Shown here: positions 58,294-64,000 of the stretch, in pieces
How positions within the stretch are numbered: position 1 is the stretch's first letter
How the letters are laid out: every line of letters starts with the position of its first letter
Assembly (NCBI GenBank): GCA_034687125.1
Contig: JAQGBZ010000073.1
Location: 1-64,000, forward strand
DNA length: 64,000 nucleotides
Direction of reading: 5' to 3'
Source of the DNA: Neelides folsomi
Taxonomy: Eukaryota; Arthropoda; Collembola; Neelipleona; Neelidae
Notes under the pieces: generated by a model
Databases searched by the model: none
Seen by the model: only the letters and a program-made list of their open reading frames with translations
Told to the model about the DNA's origin: nothing
Position numbers and translations under genes: made by a program

Positions 58294-61200
58294 ATCAAAA
58301 CATCGTCTGTAACCAAAAATTCGTAAGGACGAAGGGGGCTAATTATTGACATGCAGGATTATGGGTTTAATGTGATTCTTCGTCTCTAATTATTAATAAT
58401 GATATAAATAAATAGTTAAGAAATATTACATAAGCTCTTGTATTTACATTATTTTAAAAAATGCACCTATTTTATAATTGAAGGGGAGCGTCGTAAAACA
58501 CCTCGAGATTGAGTTTTTTTCAATTTTTCTCGGTTTCCGGCGAAACTCCAAAAATACAATAAAATTTAATTATAATAACTCACTTGCTATAGGTGCGTTA
58601 TTCAATTAAAATTTGCAACTTTTAATAAAGTTGTTTAAAATTCCCTAAATTAAAAAGTTTACAATATAAACAATGATTTCTAATTTCCAATTTTAAATAA
58701 AGATTAAAAATAGAAGATAAAGTTCCATTAAATGATATACATATTAGTAAAAAGAAACGAATATATCCTCAAAACTTGAAAGAATATAATAGTATTGGAA
58801 ATAAACAGTGTCGGATCATGAACTCCGTAATTCTAATGAATTACAGAAATAGTGTGCTTGTAGTTAATGATTCAATAATTTCGGTTTATAATTAACTACT
58901 TAACCCATCGATTGTCCTTACATTTATTAAAAGGTTTTAATCATCGATCATGCAGTACTAAAGTTATAATTCATTGAAAATAGGCAGTTCAACATGATCC
59001 ACCCTGTATATAGTATAAATGTCCCAATATTTGATTCTTCTTCTTATAATTTTATTTCAAATTATGTTGTCACATTGTTTGTGTGTATATAAATATTAAA
59101 AGTTTAAAAATAGCTAGAACAAAAGCACGCTTCCTACTCACCGACACTTGATGAATTTTTGAGTTCACGTTTCACTGATTGCAATTGTGTTCTCTTCGAT
59201 TTTCGTTTTAATCATCTTCCTATAGTGTTAAAACTTTCTATTTAAAACTTTAAAATATCTTGTGGTTCATATTAATTATTTCAGATTATTCATTCTTTTA
59301 TAAACCCATCTTATATTTTTATTTATTAAATGACACCTATAGAAAGTTTGATTCATCAACAACGAGGAATAACTCTGAGGAGAGTTGATAGGAAATAATC
59401 AGGTGCGGTAATGCATATTATTTATATAAAAATATAGGCAAAGTCTAATACAGATTTCTTTTGTATTAATAACTCATAAATTCATATTTATTTAAGATTG
59501 CCGTTTATTAACCTAGATTTCTTTCTTCTTAGGCATAGCCATAAAGTAGAGATTTGAAGGAGAAATTGTAATCATGTTTGCATTTAAATGTTCAAATGTA
59601 AATGCTTGTAATAAAAGACAATAAAATATTGAAAGACTAAACATACAATATACGAGACTGCATACTCGTAATATGCAGATTCATAAATAAATAACATACA
59701 TATACCACATTGAGTAAATTAATAAATTATTTACAACACAATATAATTTTATTATTATTTTGACTTCAAAATGAATCTCTTAACTGAAATTAGAAAAGCT
59801 ATTAAAATATAAAAAAAAGTATTAGTTCTACTAAACAATATTTGTATTGGACTAAACAGCAAATTGGCTCAATTTACAAACCTGGTCAAATTACATATAC
59901 TTATTCATTCTAATTCGTAAGTAGCTTATTTAAATTCAAGTGAATAAAAATATTTATTCAATGTCTACTTCAACATCAGATACAATAAAGTGAATAACTA
60001 ACGCTAAGTAGGTATTCACACAAAGTTGAAAAATTGTGAAGGAAATTGTATAACTTTTAATGGTTGTAGAGGGACACATAATACACACACATATCTTCAG
60101 CCGAATATCATCCCCATTGGTCTCAACTTCACTTTGACTGAACCACCTCAACCCTTTCACTCTGTGAGATGCAACCCAACAATGGATACCTGTGGGTATA
60201 GTAAGAGGGTTGAGAGCGATCCCCTGCTTTGGGACTTGAAACGAGTCTCTCGTTGGAATTTCAACTCAGTTAACGAGTACCCGAGGATCTGAATAGGTTC
60301 TACCTGAGCTCCTGACCAATAATACTTCTCCCAAAGATTTACTTCCCGTCGCACCTATGTGAGCCCCAAGGTTTTATCTGTCCAGTTCCATCTCATCCTT
60401 CCCTCTTCAGTGGACAAACGAACGTGTACGCTTTCCTCCTTTTAATCTCTACATACTTTGCTCATTCATATGCAGACTCCACCAATCCCATTCCTCAATC
60501 CAAATATTTCAATAAAAGTTTATGGAAAATTTTCCCCATCTTCTATGTGAATCCATCAAGACTCTTTGGACAATAGGTAAGGTCATTTAAGGTTATTTTA
60601 TTTATATCCTTTACAATTTGCATTTATTATTGTACAATTGGCGTTTAATTAGCTATTAGATCTACTTTAGTTTTTAAAATTAACTACTTGTAATTTCAAT
60701 TTATACAAGAGCTTTTAACGCTTATTGTTATGCACTGAAGGTATAAACAGATCTCAATGTTTATGCAAATGAATCGTTATTGTAACTATTTTCGTCACCT
60801 TTGCATTTCTCTATGCTTCTTTTATAGAATTATCCCAAATGAACAAACAATAATAACCCATTTTTAGGGTCAATAAGGGAGGACAAGATTCAGAGTAGCG
60901 AATTTAATGTGATTATAAGATCCAGGGAGGGTGTGCATTGTGTTTAAGAATACAAGGATTATTTTATTTGACATGCTCATAGTAGTTGCTTAAGTTTTCA
61001 TTCTTCTTGAGCTCGGGCCTACTCAAGAGTTGCAATTCATTCGTGCCTTTGCGTTTATGATTTGATTGAGTTGAGGTCATATGAAATTTTGAAATACTCG
61101 GCATGCGAATTGTGAATGCTGAGATTCTATTCAAAAACCTCACCTTTCTAAGAAGACTCAAATAAATAATATAAAAGGGTTCATTCGTGTCGCATTCAAC

Positions 61201-64000
61201 GATTTCAATTTGTATTGAATTCAAAGTTTGAGAAATGAAGAATTAGAGGCATGAGATTCATTAAATTCATTATAAAATGGAATGCCTGGGAGGATTAGAA
61301 AAGCTTATCATGAAAGGTTTTGTATATTTGCAAGAATAGATTATAAATGGGCATACATCTTCAAGTGATCCAAGATCCATTGCTGTTTGAATAATGGCCA
61401 AAGAGCAAAGAGATGATAGAGGTATGGGATCAAAGATACTTGATGAATCGATTAGTGCGAGATTGAAAAAACGTGAGAAGAAACATTCTCGCTAAATCCT
61501 CCTCGGCCAGTCTTCTCTTCTCTAACTCCCCTATAGATACAACTTATTCCTTTTATCCACTATCAAACACCTTACAGTTTACAGAGCATGTTTGCCTTAT
61601 CATTTTGTACAACTCCACTCTCATATCTTTTTTTACTTGAAATATTGTTTTCCCACGGATTTCGCCATTTAAAGATTATTATTTTAATTGAGGTATTACA
61701 AATAAATACATTTTAGCAATCAAGAACCAATTTATGTAAAACGTAAAACATTTTCTTTTTATGTTTTATGCCTAAAATTCTCGTTATATATTTTTCTCGC
61801 TATCTTCTCTATGCATAATAATTTTACTTACATATAACATAAATTGTTAAATATTTAAATAAAAAGTATTTTGAACATGAGTTTTAAATTGTGAATTGAA
61901 TAGTTGAGTTTGAATGGAAAGAGCTAAAAATTAAACGACCCTTTGAGTTAATGTTAACTTTGTACGAGATGCTCGAGACCTTAACAATGCCAAAATTGAT
62001 AAAAATGCATTCAATTTTTGAATGGAGTAGGTCACTTGATATTTGATAGAGTATTTAAATCTTTACATGAATGTATAGTATTTCGATGCGTGAAATTGAA
62101 CTGGAAGGAAAGTTTGCTAAAGGTACGTATATAAATAGTAGTAGGTAATAAATGTTCAGTGCCTGCTTCTTTTATGATAACTCTCTCAAGCTTCAGGAAA
62201 TATACCAGAGAACTCACGAATGTTCCGTTAGAATCAAACATTAATTAATGAATCCTATTCAAGATATTTAGTGTGTAAAGCCCCAAGAACTTTTGTATAT
62301 TTTGCCATTTTCCATCCCATTAACTAGCTCATGGCAGTGAAACTAAATTATAATTTGTTTGAAGATTTTTAGGAAGCACAATTTTTTTATTTTAATAAAC
62401 CCCAACTTCCCCATGCATTTCATTCTGTTAAAATGAAAATGAACGGTTACACGGAAAATGCATAAATGTCCGAACCTGCACGCTGGTCGGAAAATGGCAT
62501 TTGATGAAACTCGGTCAGAAACTGAAATAAACATGTTGTATTTACATTGTCCTAATTCTACTTTGACATATGTCGTCTTCGTCAACTTGGGAATTCTGAA
62601 ACTACGTATCAAAATTGAATATCCTGAATATACCCTTTTCTTATATTTTGAATACGATCCAACACATTTTCGAGTAGAAAAATGTCAGGTGCAGAAAGAA
62701 TTCATACGCCATGCTTGGGAAGATGCAGTCTTTATACTAAAATACACACACCAAGGAATTCGTCTTTTGAGAAAAAGATGAATAGATAGAGAGTACGAGA
62801 AACGATATGAGAGTTTAAGTGAAATCAGGATTCATTTGAGGTTTCTATTCCGATTCATTTTTTGCATTCTATATTCTGTAGGTCATCCAACCATAGTTAA
62901 ATGAGTTAAATCCACAGTAAGATATTTTTATTCCATTTTGAGAGTTTATATGCTTGCATTTAATTTTACTTTGAATGAAAAAAAACCTTTGAAAACATGA
63001 ATAATCTCTTGCGGTACACAGATGCTTTTATTCAAATGCGATAAATATGTATGGTGCTTAACTCGCAATCATTAAATCTTTCCCACAGCCCTACATTGCA
63101 TTGCCAGAAAAGAGAAAGAAGGGATATTTGCATTCTTTTATATTAGTTTATTCACGATTCATACATTAAGTTTTAAATAAATTTTGTTCTACAGTTGGGT
63201 CTCATTAATTATTTACAAATAGAATTAACTGAGGAATCAGGACGATTAATAATTTAGGAAAACATGTGATTAAATAACAATGATGTTTTCATAATTATTA
63301 CCTTTCTGATAATTTAATTGCAAGTTTTAAGCAATTCTTATTATACTAATTGTTCAACATGGTCAAATGCAAATCCTTTCAAACATTTCTTTTCCTTCTT
63401 TTACTCGTAAGCTTGAAAGGTGTAATAATGTAATAAAGCATTAATGCAATAATGAACAGATAATTTATAATTCCTTTCTTTTGGATTACTGAATGTAATT
63501 AAGATTTTTTCTGAACTGATAGAATGATTTAAATTAACTGTGAACATTATGCCCTTATTTTTATAATGAAATATGACATTTTTGAAAAGACCGGTTTTAG
63601 TTCATAAATATTTAAATTTTTTAGTTCTTACCTAAAATGACCAAAAATATTTCACTCTCTAAAAAGAAACGAGGCGTGAGAAGATCAAAAGTGAAAAAGT
63701 GTTAATTTGCATCCATATAAAGTAATTTCTACGATACAGACTAAATGCTAGTCGTCTCCACACATTAAATATTCTCAAAAGAAGTTACATAAAAATATTA
63801 TTTATAATCACTTAAAAATGTGATTCATGTATATTGTATGTAATTGTAAACATTCAAGTGTCATATTACAATAAAAAAATATTTCAAATAATACAAAAAG
63901 TCCCATCTTTAAGCTTTTTAACATAATAAATAATTGCTTGTAATATTTTTTTTGGCTGTCTTGTTGTAAATCATGTTTATGATGCTAACAAATTCCGAGA
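58294..64000. other. Right end of the window, no gene recognised
   Basis: A+T-rich. The longest open frame (62458-62781, plus, 107 codons) and a short frame overlapping it on the other strand show no known motif. Nothing supports an exon series, RNA gene or complete transposon. Confidence 0.45.

Noticed and set aside
62458-62781. 107-codon plus-strand frame
   Set aside because: No recognised motif; A+T-rich context and a frame open on the other strand too suggest chance.
1-64000. CRISPR arrays, tRNA or rRNA genes, bacterial operons
   Set aside because: No spaced direct repeats, no cloverleaf with A and B boxes and no rRNA-like sequence was found; introns and AATAAA signals show animal DNA.

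Overview
This window is animal nuclear DNA. It is A+T-rich, genes are split by GT-AG introns, AATAAA signals follow the genes, and it carries Tc1/mariner and hAT transposon remains. The ecdysone receptor gene makes it an arthropod. The receptor's sequence, the glycine-rich secreted proteins and the mariner load fit a crustacean, most likely a copepod of the sea-louse type. That species guess comes from general knowledge and was not checked.

Two large multi-exon genes lie in tandem on the minus strand. I rebuilt both by joining exons whose splice sites and reading phases agree. (1) From about 27.5 kb down to 1.04 kb, and leaving the left edge, runs a homologue of vertebrate SRCIN1 (p140Cap) / KIAA1217 (SKT). 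It has an AIP3/Bud6-like domain, a proline-rich centre and a coiled-coil region; 22 coding exons give 1005 codons in the window. (2) From about 40.1 kb to 29.1 kb runs the complete coding part of the ecdysone receptor EcR. It has two alternative N-terminal exons, a two-exon zinc-finger DNA-binding domain, a hinge exon and a ligand-binding domain.

The most interesting point is a tandem pair of alternative exons in the EcR ligand-binding domain (30298-30450 and 30108-30257). Both encode the helix 3 to helix 4/5 segment. They are separated by only 40 bases, keep the same phase and differ mostly at synonymous sites. This looks like a mutually exclusive exon switch inside the hormone pocket.

Two small plus-strand genes for secreted glycine-rich proteins (13159-14117 and 16429-17764) sit inside the roughly 11.9 kb third intron of the SRCIN1-like gene. 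A decayed mariner element with clear terminal repeats (25205-26511) lies in its first intron. Mobile remnants elsewhere are a Tc1/mariner-type 3' end at 1-388, a 227-bp foldback element at 45342-45568 and a hAT transposase fragment at 58000-58293.

From 40.1 kb to the right edge I could not recognise any protein-coding gene. The interval is mostly A+T-rich, with G+C-richer blocks (about 42.5-44.6, 48.5-48.9 and 50.8-54.1 kb). These could hold upstream EcR promoters and 5' untranslated exons, but the sequence alone does not prove it.
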